A DNA stretch of 58,500 bases from Cristatella mucedo (lineage: Eukaryota; Bryozoa; Phylactolaemata; Cristatellidae): assembly GCA_009760855.2 (NCBI GenBank), contig WPIO01000013.1, positions 2,304,001-2,362,500 of the forward strand, given 5' to 3'. Both the position numbers and the translations under genes were made by a program. The notes below the pieces were generated by a model, which had not been told where the DNA came from, searched no databases, and saw only the letters and a list, made by a program, of their open reading frames with translations. Position 1 is the first letter of the stretch, and each line of letters begins with the position of its first letter. This document shows, one piece after another, positions 41,393-52,200 of the stretch.

Positions 41393-42410
41393 TATATATT
41401 ATATATATATATAGATATATATATTTATAATAATCGGTGGTGACAAAGTGGTTGTATGAGAAAATTTGGTCGGGTGTGTGACCCTTGATATGAGTAGGGT
41501 CATGCACATGAGCCACAAGAGATGGTGAGTCAGTCAATGCACGAAATTCAGTGCTAAAGACATCAGATAAGTTGTCAAAGTGAATTTTGAAATCACCCAT
41601 AACGAGGAAGGATTGATTTCTTGCACACAGAGTCGACATGAGATCGGAGACATCTGAGATAAATGAGGATTTGGTACCTGGTGGAAATCGTTCGGGTGAA
41701 ATCAAGACAATCGAATAAAAAGACTGCTTCAAGGCTACTGCAAATGGCTTGAAGTTGAATTTCAAGCACACGATGACAGCAACTCACCTCCAGTTTTCAT
41801 TGATCTAGGGATGTGAAAGAAAGAGAAACCAGTCGGGGTTACGTCTTTAATTGTTGGACAGTTTACCGATTTTAGCCAAGTTTCAGTTAAGGCGAGCAGG
41901 ACGAGACCATTTTCAGAAATAAGGTCGCCTATTAATAGAGGTGTATTGCACATTGAGCGAGGATTCAAAAGGCAGGCTTTAAGTCGGGCCGCCGAAGTTA
42001 TAACAGTAGCGGAGTTACAAGCGTAGGCAGCGATGCATAACTACTGTCTAAATGCTTGCTACGAAGCAATGCTGACTGGGTTTGCTGAACGTCAGTATAT
42101 AGCCCTATAACCCAAAAGCTTTGATAGAGGTCGACCAATCGCGGATACATTGAACAACCGTAGTTCGGAAACCTTTCGGTAGGACACAGGCAGTTTTTGA
42201 GATTATCATTTTGGGTACCGCAATCCGAGAAGCCAAGCAGCCAGGGGCGTTGGCTGTGCCTTCTTCCAATGGTCAGCCTCTGTTTCAATCATTTGTGGCG
42301 CGGCCTAAACTGGGGATTACCCGACCCTATTCATAGAGGCCTTGATCAACTTCAACGAAAGATATTGCGAGCCATTTTGCGGACGGGAATGAGGAGGCAG
42401 TAGAACTCAC

Positions 42411-42558
42411 TTGCATAGAGCCCTAAGAGAGCTTGATCGCTATCAATCCGCCTAACATATGCCGAAGGGCTCGAACCCACGACCTCGCTGATCAAACACA
42501 TTCACCTCGATCTCGGTCAATAAAGACGAGCACCTTAATCACTGAGCAAAACCAGGGC
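42411..42558 (-). mobile_element. tRNA-derived SINE, type 2 (inverted copy)
   Basis: The plus strand reads GGGCTCGAACCCACGACCTC, the reverse of box B, with the tail at 42411-42440. The head end is near 42555. Confidence 0.8.
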
Positions 42559-42559
42559 G

Positions 42560-42990
42560 GGGCGTTAGTGTAAAACCCTGCAGCTAGAAGGCTCCGTCGC
42601 GATCGCCATCCCTTCGGCATCACGCCATGCCTCACCGACCTGCACTGCCTCTACAACAAACAGCCGAAGCGATTTAAAGGTTCCCTCGCTCAGCTGTAGG
42701 CTTCTTCCTTCTCTACAGCCTCAGCTCAGCTGGACCTCTGTGGAATAGTCAAACGGCGGGCTTGCCGTCGCAGTCTGACTCGTGCAGCCATTTACCAGCA
42801 GTTGTGCGCCTCCGGTCATCTTCAGACCAATAAATTGGAGACCCTGCCGTCAGTTCCTATGCTCCCAAAGCAATGCGTTCACTACCGACTGACATCGCGA
42901 CATCTCCTAATGTTAAACTTCAAAAACTGGTCACAAACCAGCCTGTTTTTCAAAGAATTTACTTCGACCTGGGCCGGCGCTTCCACTGGG
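42560..42990 (+). mobile_element. LINE reverse-transcriptase C-terminal fragment
   Basis: Plus strand contains CTCACCGACCTGCACTGCCT and TATGCTCCCAAAGCAATGCG, as in family B 3' coding ends, but diverged and frame-broken. Confidence 0.65.
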
Positions 42991-43389
42991 CGAATTAGGC
43001 AATCGCCCAGGGCGCTAGGGGTGCCAGAGAAAAGATTAAAAAAATCTAAATCTAGCTAGTTAACACCCAACCACTTTCCATATCGACACTTTTTGGCAGC
43101 TTATTGAATGAGTATCGTAGAGAGCCACCATGAATAATTATCCGAGCAGTGCAGGAGCAAGCGGTGTCGGTGCGAACTGCTTGCAGTGGAGGTGTTCGAA
43201 ACGGGTTTTGTGGGCAGGTCGACGACCTCGTTCCTTGGGCGCATTGGTCTTCAGGGGAACGGCTGCAACAGGCAGTGAACGAGCTGGGCAGTGGGCAGCT
43301 GAAGCTGGCAGCTGAAGCCGGCAGCGCCTGGACTATGTCACGGTACTCGAACCTCTCGTATCGGGTACCTAGTAAATAAGGAGTGAGTG

Positions 43390-43740
43390 GACGGATGTGT
43401 AGTTGGTCTTGCAGAGAGCTCCACGGATCCATCTTGCAGAGAGCTCCACGGAGTCGTGTATCGAGGGTGCTCAAGTCAACGGTTGAATCTTCTGTAGGTT
43501 TCCTATCTCTAAAGGGCTGCTAGAGAATCCATCCGGTTGTCCATAGAGAGTCCATTCCTAGCTTCAAAGGCGACTCAACTATCAAAGGCCTTTAGGTGCT
43601 GTTGTCTTCAAAGGCGAAAGGGAAACCTAGAGTCAAAGGCCTCAAGCTGTTGTGGTCCTCAAAGGCATAAACTGAAGTGGGGCTTATCTCACTCAAGTCA
43701 GGCTACCTCAAAAAGGTGAGCCGAGAGTCAAAAGGCCTTT
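43390..43740 (+). repeat. Local tandem repeats
   Basis: TTGCAGAGAGCTCCACGGA is duplicated at 43411 and 43434. From 43560 to 43735 the word TCAAAGGC recurs about seven times at irregular spacing, a degenerate minisatellite. Confidence 0.7.
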
Positions 43741-43786
43741 TGTTGAAGAAAATGTAACCAAGGCCCATATAAATGTGCCTGCAGTA

Positions 43787-43789
<3 letters not shown>

Positions 43790-43847
<58 letters not shown>
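43790..43847. repeat. CT microsatellite
   Basis: About 28 CT units. Confidence 0.97.
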
Positions 43848-43850
<3 letters not shown>

Positions 43851-44355
43851 CCAAGGCCCTCCGGTGGTGCACGAGTCACGTGAGTCTCTACGGCTCTGCA
43901 GCTCACTTTTGCTGCTGTTGGCTGCTGCTCATTCTAGTTCTGCTTCTGCACAGTCTAATTATCTGCACAAAGGACAAGCCGCAGTCGTCTATGGTAGCTG
44001 GTTTTATCAGGCTGCTGGCCGAGGCGAGGAGGACTGCAGTTAGTCGGGCCGATACTCCGTTTGTAGTCTCAGTCTGCAGCTGATAACTGGACGACCAGCA
44101 GCCAGTAGCCTCTCGCTTCTAGCGGGAGGCTACTGTATGCGAATAACAATAGTTGCTGGTTGTCAATTCATTCTACATCCAGTGGTACAGAACAAGAGCA
44201 TTTTAAAAAACTATAGATGCTATTACTTTTCGCAGAGTTATGGATAATAAGAAACCTTTAGGTGCTCACAACCGTAAGAGAAGGGCTGAATAGGCCAAAG
44301 AGCAAGCAAAGGAAAATGGTTCAAATACCTAAATATAATACTCAAATATATAATA

Positions 44356-44362
<7 letters not shown>

Positions 44363-44396
<34 letters not shown>
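44363..44396. repeat. AT microsatellite
   Basis: About 17 AT units within the decayed transposase. Confidence 0.95.
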
Positions 44397-44401
<5 letters not shown>

Positions 44402-44534
44402 TATATGTAATATATTATATATAATATACTCTAATAATCAAATACCTAAATGAGTAAAAATCCTCTACTTAATTGCCAGATGAGCCACAAGCAAACAATA
44501 TTGAAGTGGAAAAATGTCTGGATGAGCAAGATGA

Positions 44535-44602
44535 AGAAAGCGCCTAGAAAGAGACCTAGTAAGGGCACTATGAAATAATATTTTATTATTATTAATATAA
44601 TC
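44535..44602 (+). repeat. LINE/SINE tail inserted in the hAT fossil
   Basis: GCGCCTAGAAAGAGACCTAG, GGGCACTATGAA and an ATT-rich end interrupt the transposase sequence. Confidence 0.75.
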
Positions 44603-46440
44603 AAATAAATACAGTTCAAGTCTTGCAACAAGTTGAACCGGAGTTGGATTACAGTGACCCTGCCACACGGCCCTCTGATGACATTGTAAACATTACTGCA
44701 CTTCTGGTGCAAAAGAAACCGTAGCAAGTTTATGCCCGTGACTTTCCAAAAGATCACAAAGCATAAAAATTTATTTTTCCGCTCCAATAAAAAAGGCTTG
44801 CAAATGAGGAGGAGATGTACCAACAGTGGTTGATTTCGCTGTAAGCTATTCGGCAAGAAGGCTAACATCTCGTCTTTGCAAGAAAGTGGCTGCAAAGATT
44901 AACGTACGTATATTATCTCGGAAAAGCCATCCAGAATGAGTTAATACGAACTTTAGCTTATATATTAAAGCATCAGATTACAGAAGCAGCCAAATCAGCA
45001 AAATTCTAACAAACTATCCATGACTGTACCCCAGATGTCGCCACACTGAACAGATGACCGTGATTACTCGTTTTGATTAACTAAGTAAAACCGAAGCGAT
45101 AATCGGAGTTTCCTGGTTTCATCCCGTTACAAGAGACGACAGGTTCATTTATGACTGAAGTTCTGTTTGAGCATCTCAAAGATAAGGGATTGGATGTTAA
45201 CAATTTGAGAGGACAAGGGTATCGTGACGGCAGTAACATGAAAAGCAAGGAAAATGGAGTGCAGAAGAGGAAACTGAACGTAAATCCACGTGCCTTATAT
45301 GTACCTTGCAGTGCCCGGTCCCTGTTAATCTAGCTGTAAATGACGCAGCAAAGAGTTGCACGGAGGCTGTGAATTTCTTTGCTTTTGGGCAGCAAAGTCC
45401 CCAATTTTTCTAAGCATCTATTCGGGTTTGAGGAGTCCTCAAAAGTACATCACTGCCAACAGTGATCTTACGGTAAAGCCACTCACTGAAACAAGATGGC
45501 GAAGTAATAGTAACGCTCAGAAACCGCTGAGATAAAACCTTGAAAAAGTCTATGATGCTCTGATTGAGATATATGAAGGTACGAATCAGAAAGGGTTGGC
45601 TGGAGCTATGACGAGAACTGAAGCACAAACACTGGCCAATAACTCAGCAACAATTTTTCATTTCTAATATCGTTTCTTACCTGGTACAACATTGTGTTGA
45701 GGTCAGTGTCACCAGCAAAGTTCAACAGCAGACATTAATTGACTTGAGACTGAGAGTTAAACAGCTGGAAGTCACCAAAAAGTATACCAGTCCTCTCCCC
45801 AATGAAGAGAGTTTCCATAAAATATTGGCGAATGCGACTCAACTGGCTAAAGAGTCGGAAATCAAACCCGCTTTTAAAGCAAATAGACAACTGAAAAGAG
45901 AAGGCTGTACAGGATTATGAAGCACAGGATGAGGCTGTACAGGATCCCAATGAGAGCTACAAAGTTAACTTTTATTAGGCGGTTCTAGATGAGGTAGCAG
46001 AATCTTTTAACAGAAAGGTTCAATCAGATTCAACGAAGCACATTGCTTGGGTTCCTGTATGATATCTTCAAGATTTCCGACATACCTACAGAGGATATCC
46101 TTGGTGAGTGCAAGCCTCTGGAGGAGTCTCTTAGTCGTGGAGACAGCAAGGATGTAGATGGGGAGGAACTGTGTGGTGACCTGCAAGCAATTGCCAGGAG
46201 GCTTCCCCAGACGACGAATCTTCAAGAGGTCTTGCAATTTCTATATATAATATTGCAGCATAAATTGATAAAAATTGTTCATAATCTTTCGGTGGCACTC
46301 AGAATTGTATTGACCTTGCCAATTAATGTCAGAGGCGAGATGAGAAAGAAGTTTTCAAAATTAAAACAACAAATTATCTTTGTTTAACAATGTGCCAAGA
46401 AAGACTAGTGGGCTTGGCAACAATCTCTACTAATTAAATC

Positions 46441-47600
46441 GAGATAGTCCGTCCTCCCGTCACGCAGCAAGATGGCTCAGCGTTGTCTTGCGTGACGATA
46501 CTGTGACTACTTCTATTATGACTCAGCGAAGCGAGTCCACAGGCAGTGAGCTATCGTTTCTACTGAATTAGATTTAGCATCTCTTGACATTAAAAAAATT
46601 GCCTGCGAGTTTTCCAAGAAAAAAGCAAGGAAAGCAAGTTTTGAATATCCATTCATAGCATAATATGCATTGCTACATCCACACGTGTTAGCTATGTACA
46701 TTTGTTAATCTATGGTAGTAAACTTGTGTACACCTTGCAAATTGGGTTTTATTTCACAACGCCTGGGTTGGGGAGCAGTGCAGGTGGGAAGGGGGCGCCA
46801 GATATCTGATCTTACCTAGTGTAGCAAAATGCCTTGCACAGGCCGACTCCGTCCCTATGAATGCACTGCCCTTGACATGCTTATGTGTGGTGATAGAGTA
46901 CGTCCTATCCCTACTCAGTTGGCATACTTCCTTTCTAGAATATGCAAACTACCTACAACAGGGTCTTAATATTATCATTAAAAGGATGCTTGGTTCTCTT
47001 AGGGTGCTGTGTATGTGTTTTATTATTATTGCTATTACTATACATAGTATCGCTATTATTACGATGCAAGCAACAAAATGATGTCTACGATTGGCAGATA
47101 TGCTGTATACCAACAGGTAGCTTATCCGGAATGAACAGCATCAGTAGAAAAGCATTACTCGACCTTTCTGTATCAATTGGCAGTTATCGCTAGTCGCTCA
47201 CACCGGAACCGGTTGGCAGGTGGCTGAGTGCTGTCGGATTCAGTGCCACGGGTTCAACTCACCAGACAGAAATACACAATTTCTCCTCTCTTGCACAATA
47301 TTTTTGGATCCTTTACACATACTTTCTGGATGCATTGGCCTATGTACTATAAATTTAGCTGATGCTTCAGTGACATTTTTTTTACTAAGTACGTGTACCT
47401 ACAAGCTAGCCATATAAGACTCACTCACAGGAAACCAATATCGATGCACACAAGAAAAAAAGTTCCAAGAGCAAAACGATTTCAGCTCTAACATAGCAGC
47501 TAAATTCTGATTAGAGAATGCGAGGGCAGCGGCAGCCAACGAAGCGGCTGCAGCCAAAGGCGAAAGTTCGATACTGTATTTTAGCATATCGCTACACCAC
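46441..47600. other. No gene seen; diverged tail at about 46850-47050
   Basis: A weak plus-strand LINE-like tail (GGTTCTCTTAGGGTGCTGTG near 46990, ATTATTATT near 47020) is the only recognisable item. A box B-like CGGGTTCAACTC at 47259 is isolated. Confidence 0.5.
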
Positions 47601-47689
47601 ATGAAGCTAAGTAACATGGCAGCGTTACACGGAAGGCTCGCAAAATTGAAGGCTTTTGCTCGGCGTCACAAGTATGAAGTGGCTACCCG

Positions 47690-48630
47690 GTGACTACCTG
47701 GTTCGCTGCCGCCGGCTTCCGGCCGCTGCGTCTTCTGCTGTCGCAGGCGCAAAAGCAGCAGCGCTTCCGGCCACCTCGCGGCTGCCATTCGCCCAACGCG
47801 AGTTCTTCCAGCAGGTAAAGTGCAAGCTGTCTGCGAATACGGCTTGTGGACTAGAAAATAGCAATTACGATGCAGAATATCGTCCGACAGGTTGTAAAAA
47901 AAATATCCTCTTCCGTCCAATCAACAATTGAGCTAATCGCTGCCTGTGTCTCGATTCGAATTCCAGGCAAATTTTACCCAGACCGGCAGATAGACAACTA
48001 GTGACAAGAGGCCAGGCTCGAAAGGCAGGCAACGCGCGACTACTGCCCTGGTTATGCAAGTGAAAGAAGCCAGCCACGCCTTCACTGCAACAAAGGCAGC
48101 CTGGCAATCGCCGCAGGGGGAGGGGCGTGCACATGCTCTTCAACAGCATACTTCTGTCACAAGGAGTGGGTCACCTGGGCCACGGACAGCAGGCGACAAG
48201 TGCTGGAAAGGGAGGCGAGAGGAGCCAGTTCACATCAGCAGCCACTCTTGCGTCTGCATCCTGCAGCCCGCGAGCTCATGGCAGCTCAAAATTGGCCAAC
48301 AATGGACAATGACCACGGCCATCGGTAGCAGCAGGCCACACGACCACGAGTTCTCGAGTGGAGTGAGGAGCGCCACAAGCACTCTCACTACGACGGCCAT
48401 CGAGCTGTAGCACCAAACGGCAAGGCAGATGCAGAGACAGAGGCCGGAACTTGTGAAGACGGGGGAGGGGGTAGGGAGGGAGGCCCCGGCGGCGGGTACT
48501 GCAAAGCTGGCATTTTCGGTTTTGCTTGGTGGATCACGTTCGTCGGAGTGCGAAGGCAGGTTGGCCAAATCGTATGCCTCGCGACCACCGGACCGCCACG
48601 GGTTCTCGTAGCTTCTAGCCGTCTGTTGCT
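47690..48630. other. GC-rich region downstream of PLCL, probably its 3' UTR
   Basis: Lies directly 3' of the PLCL stop on the minus strand. The open frames on both strands overlap and have no recognisable motif. No AATAAA on the minus strand was noticed here. Confidence 0.4.
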
Positions 48631-48786
48631 CTACGTTGGCGTCGATGGCAAGGTCGAGGTCAGGCCAAGCGAGGCTGCCACTTCTTCGACTTGGGATACG
48701 TCACTCAGGCACTTCAGTTTAGCTTCAGCCAGCAGGTCTGCCTGCTCTCGTAGCGTGTGCAGGTTCCAGGCGATGCTTTCGGTGGC
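48631..48786 (-). CDS. PLCL: PLCL last exon (stop codon)
   Basis: 51 codons then [43 protein letters not shown], then a Thr/Ser/Pro tail. The WNxxxLxxQADLL helix is a PLCL hallmark. Confidence 0.93.
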   Translation of the reverse strand, partial: ATESIAWNLHTLREQADLLAEAKLKCLSDVSQVEEVAASLGLTSTLPSTPT

Positions 48787-49185
48787 CTTTAGTAACACAC
48801 AAAAACCAACAACATGAGGAAGCGGTGGCTGTTTAAGATGGACTTCCTTTACGGCTTTCAAAACATTGAATGACACCCACCTTGACAACCTTCTTCTCTT
48901 TCAGGCCAGCCGCGGCACATACTTGGTCGAAATTGCCGTGTGTTTCTTGTATGGCTTCTTTGGCATCGATCAACTGTAAATTCGGAGAGCAAGACGGTTT
49001 GGATACAGAATTCAAGCAGCAGCGGGGCAGCATTCAACCAAGACTATAAGTACGACCGTACATGCTGGCTGTCGTTTCGAGCTCATCTATGTAGTATTAC
49101 GGTATGTCTATTGCATGTTTCTAGCAAGCTTCGCGAATAAGCTATCACTAGCAAAATATACCGGGTACCAGAGTGAGAGAGAGCT

Positions 49186-49262
<77 letters not shown>

Positions 49263-52200
49263 GCCAGCACCAAACTAACATCAACACCGTTGTTACCAAC
49301 AACAATACATGGTCACCCGTAGGAATGACTGCAATTTTTTTCTAGCCACTGTCCAATTTATCTCATTAGAACTTGCATCATTTACATTATCATTAGATTT
49401 GCAGCTAATTCCTCTAAACTAGTAGTAATAAAGCCGGTGCTAAACTCGGTAATCGCTTAGAACTTATGCCTCTAAAAAGCATGCTCTTCGTGCACATGCA
49501 ATAAACCGTTAGCCTGCAATTAGAATACACTCTTGACCTTTTTGCTTTTACTGAGACCTAGCTGAGGTCGATGATATGCTACATTTAAAAGTTTCTCCTT
49601 CATTCATACTAAGATATCGCTAAAAAAAAAACTGGCAGCAGAGGAGTCGTCACCTCTTTCCATTTCAAATCTTGCTCGATTCTTGCCAAACATTCTTTTG
49701 AATCTCATGTTCTCTGTCCAGCTAGTCGAAAGTTGCCGATTGTGGTAGTACGCTATCGTCCACTAGGCAGTAGTCCCAGCTTCATCTCTGACTTTCTCTT
49801 CAATTTCATTTGCGCTATGGATAGCCCTCTTCTCATTCTTGGTGATTTCAATATCCGCTTTGATAATCCATCTGATCCGATGCGTTCTAGTACGTTTACA
49901 ATGTCTGAGTCTATCCGACTCCCAGCTAACGTTCGATCGAGCCTTTGGCTCGTATGCACCGAAAGTTTGGCACTTGCTTCTGGCTACGGTCACTACCTGG
50001 CACTGACCTTTTATCTTTCAAGTCTCAGCTAAAGATGCACCTGTTCCTCTCAACTGTCCCTTCGCCTTAATGAACTTGTTTCTTCTGGTTTCGGCATGCT
50101 TTGCGTGCTTAGCTGTTCATATTGGGTGCAAATTTTACTACCAAGAGGCCCTAGTAACCGGTGGTCACGAGTGCCTTCACATTTGCATAAGCATGCTGGT
50201 CTAAGCCCTACACTTGTTTGCTTGTGTATACTAAATAATAGTAATAATAATAATAATAATAAAAATAATAATAATGCACTTGATAAAGCACCCTCAGAGA
50301 ACTCAATATCTTTCTAGGCGCTTTACATTTGCTGCAAAGGGAAACGCGATTGAATGGTGAGTTATATCATGCTTGATAAACAACATGAATAACATGGTTA
50401 GGGGTGAAATGCAAAGGGTCAGCATGCAAATATGATTAGTGGCAGCATGCACAGTGTCAGCACGTGAGGGATAAATCAAAGGGACCCACTAAATGCTGTC
50501 CTAAATAGGTGTGTTTTTAAGTTTTTTTTAAATGTGGTCAAGTGAGTGGATGTTCTGAAGCAAGTCGGAGGGGGGGAGTTCCAGGCTTTGGGAGCATACG
50601 AACTAAATGCACGGTCTCCAAAGGATTTGAGGTTTATACGAGGTATTGGTAAACTCTTGGATTCCGAAAAGTGGGTGGTACGATGCTTGGCCTGGTGAGG
50701 GAGAAAATCTGAGAGATAGGCTGGAGCCAAAGAATGAAGTGACCTAAATGTGAGCGACAAAACCTTGAAGTCGATGCGTTGCTTGACTGATAGCCAGTGC
50801 AGGTCGGCGAGAAGTGGTGTGATGTGGCAACTTCGACGCTCACGACCGACAAGCCTAGCTGCAGTTTTGCACCAGCTGTAATCGCCTGATTGCATATGCC
50901 GGTAGGCCTGCAAGCAGTGAGTTACAGAAGTCAAGACGGGATGTTACAAATGCACGGACCAACTTAGATGTGGTATCCTTATCTAAACAAGCCCGAATTT
51001 TAGCAATAGTAGGTAGCTGAAAGTAGGCAGACTTGATTGTGGAGTTGATATGGTCGCTAACGAGAGGTCACTTTGGAACATTATACATAGATTTCGAGCT
51101 GATACAGCAGGAGATATGCTGGCAGAGTCAATTTTGAGCGTCAGCCTTTCCAATTTCTGAATCACACTGGGTTTGCCCATAACTAGTAAGTTAGTTTATC
51201 ATCGTTTAGTTTTAGAAAATGTGCTGCCATCCATGTGCAGATGTCATCAATACATGCAGCAAGTGAGTTAAGAGAATTTGAGGTGCTCGAAGGCTGGGAG
51301 GGATCAAAGCAAAGGTGCAACTGAGTGTCATCCGCATAGAAGTGAAAGCCTAGATTGTGCTTGGCAATCACATCAGCAAGAGGGAGAGTATAAACCGTGA
51401 AAAGAACCGGACCTAGCACGGAGCCCTGAGGTGCTCCATATTTCAGAGGTACTTCAGATGATCTTTGTCCATTCACGTCAATACTCTAGAGTCTCCCACT
51501 GAGATAGGACCTGAACCACTGCAGAGCAGTGCCAGTGATGCCCAGGCGAGATGAGAGGCGCTCTAGAAGAACGTTGTGATCGATGGTGTCAAAAGCTGCC
51601 GAAAGATCGAGCAAAACAAGCAGAGACACTCTACCCATGTCTGCATTCCTAAGTAGGTCGTTGTACACCCTAAGCAATGCTGACTCTGTGGAGTGATTAG
51701 CTCTAAAGCCAGACTGGAACTTACTAGCAAGGTTTGAAGTTTCAATATATGAGCTCAGCTGGTCCACCACGACCCGTTCCAGTAACTTTGATAGGAATGG
51801 TAGAAGGGAGACTGGGCGGTAGTTACTCAAGTTCTCTTGGTCTAGTGTCGCTTTCTTGAGAAGTGGCCTGAGTACAGCTTAATGCCGTGAATGTCACTAG
51901 TCCTTGGTCATCTATTATTTTGCAGCAAAGTTTACAGCACCTGGATAGAAATTTAGTTCCCCTAGGGTGCTAAAAAAACGGCCAATTAGCATTACTACAA
52001 TCATCATTCTTAACAGGTGATCGCATCAGCACCTCGGCCTTGCACTCACCGAGGCCTGAAGGGTGTCGGCTTGCTCCACCAGTGACGTGCAATCACTGAT
52101 CCACTACAACCAGATCGTGCAACTTCATGAAGCCTTAGGCGAGCTGGTCGGCAAAAAAACATCATTAACTCTCACGAGCTGATCGGCAAAAGTACGACGA

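Larger units (their letters stand above)
38214..42290 (-). mobile_element. Family B LINE copy 2, near full length, with insertions
   Basis: Minus-strand order: 5' region 42290-42000; endonuclease pieces 41968-41388 (LLALTETWLKSV, FLVMGDFKIHFDNLSDVFST); linker 40588-39844; RT 39802-38506 ([44 protein letters not shown]); and 3' UTR with the common tail and AAT repeats at 38214-38290. It is interrupted by an inverted-repeat DNA element at 40513-41092 and a SINE at 41262-41392. The frames are broken, so it is dead. Confidence 0.88.
44237..46440 (+). pseudogene. hAT-family transposase (TTF/ZMYM1-like), decayed
   Basis: Plus-strand pieces in order match the hAT group with an N-terminal TTF zinc-finger domain: a start MDNKKPLGAHNRKRRAE (44240), DPATRPSDDI (44652), NEEEMYQQWL (44802), LRGQGYRDGSNMKSKENGVQ and NPRALYVPCSARS (about 45205-45320), AAKSCTEAVNFF (45346), VYDALIEIYEG (45549), and a C-terminal dimerisation region near 46310-46420 (KKFSKLKQQI, then a frame-shifted QERLSGL-like end). 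Stops and frameshifts occur throughout, and an AT repeat and a LINE tail interrupt the N-terminal part. The catalytic DDE set cannot be assembled and the element is dead. No inverted ends were identified. Confidence 0.88.
48974..52049 (-). other. PLCL intron before the penultimate exon
   Basis: A 3.1-kb intron. It holds the GA microsatellite at 49190-49260, a plus-strand endonuclease-type LINE fragment at 49700-50220, the minus-strand family B LINE at 50225-51880 and a tail at 51885-51990. Confidence 0.8.

Noticed and set aside
44446-44895. 149-codon minus-strand open frame, hydrophobic
   Set aside because: It is antisense to the decayed hAT transposase and its AT-rich insert; the hydrophobicity is a by-product of base composition.
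49108-49345. Open frames of Ser-Leu or Arg-Glu repeats
   Set aside because: They are translations of the GA microsatellite.
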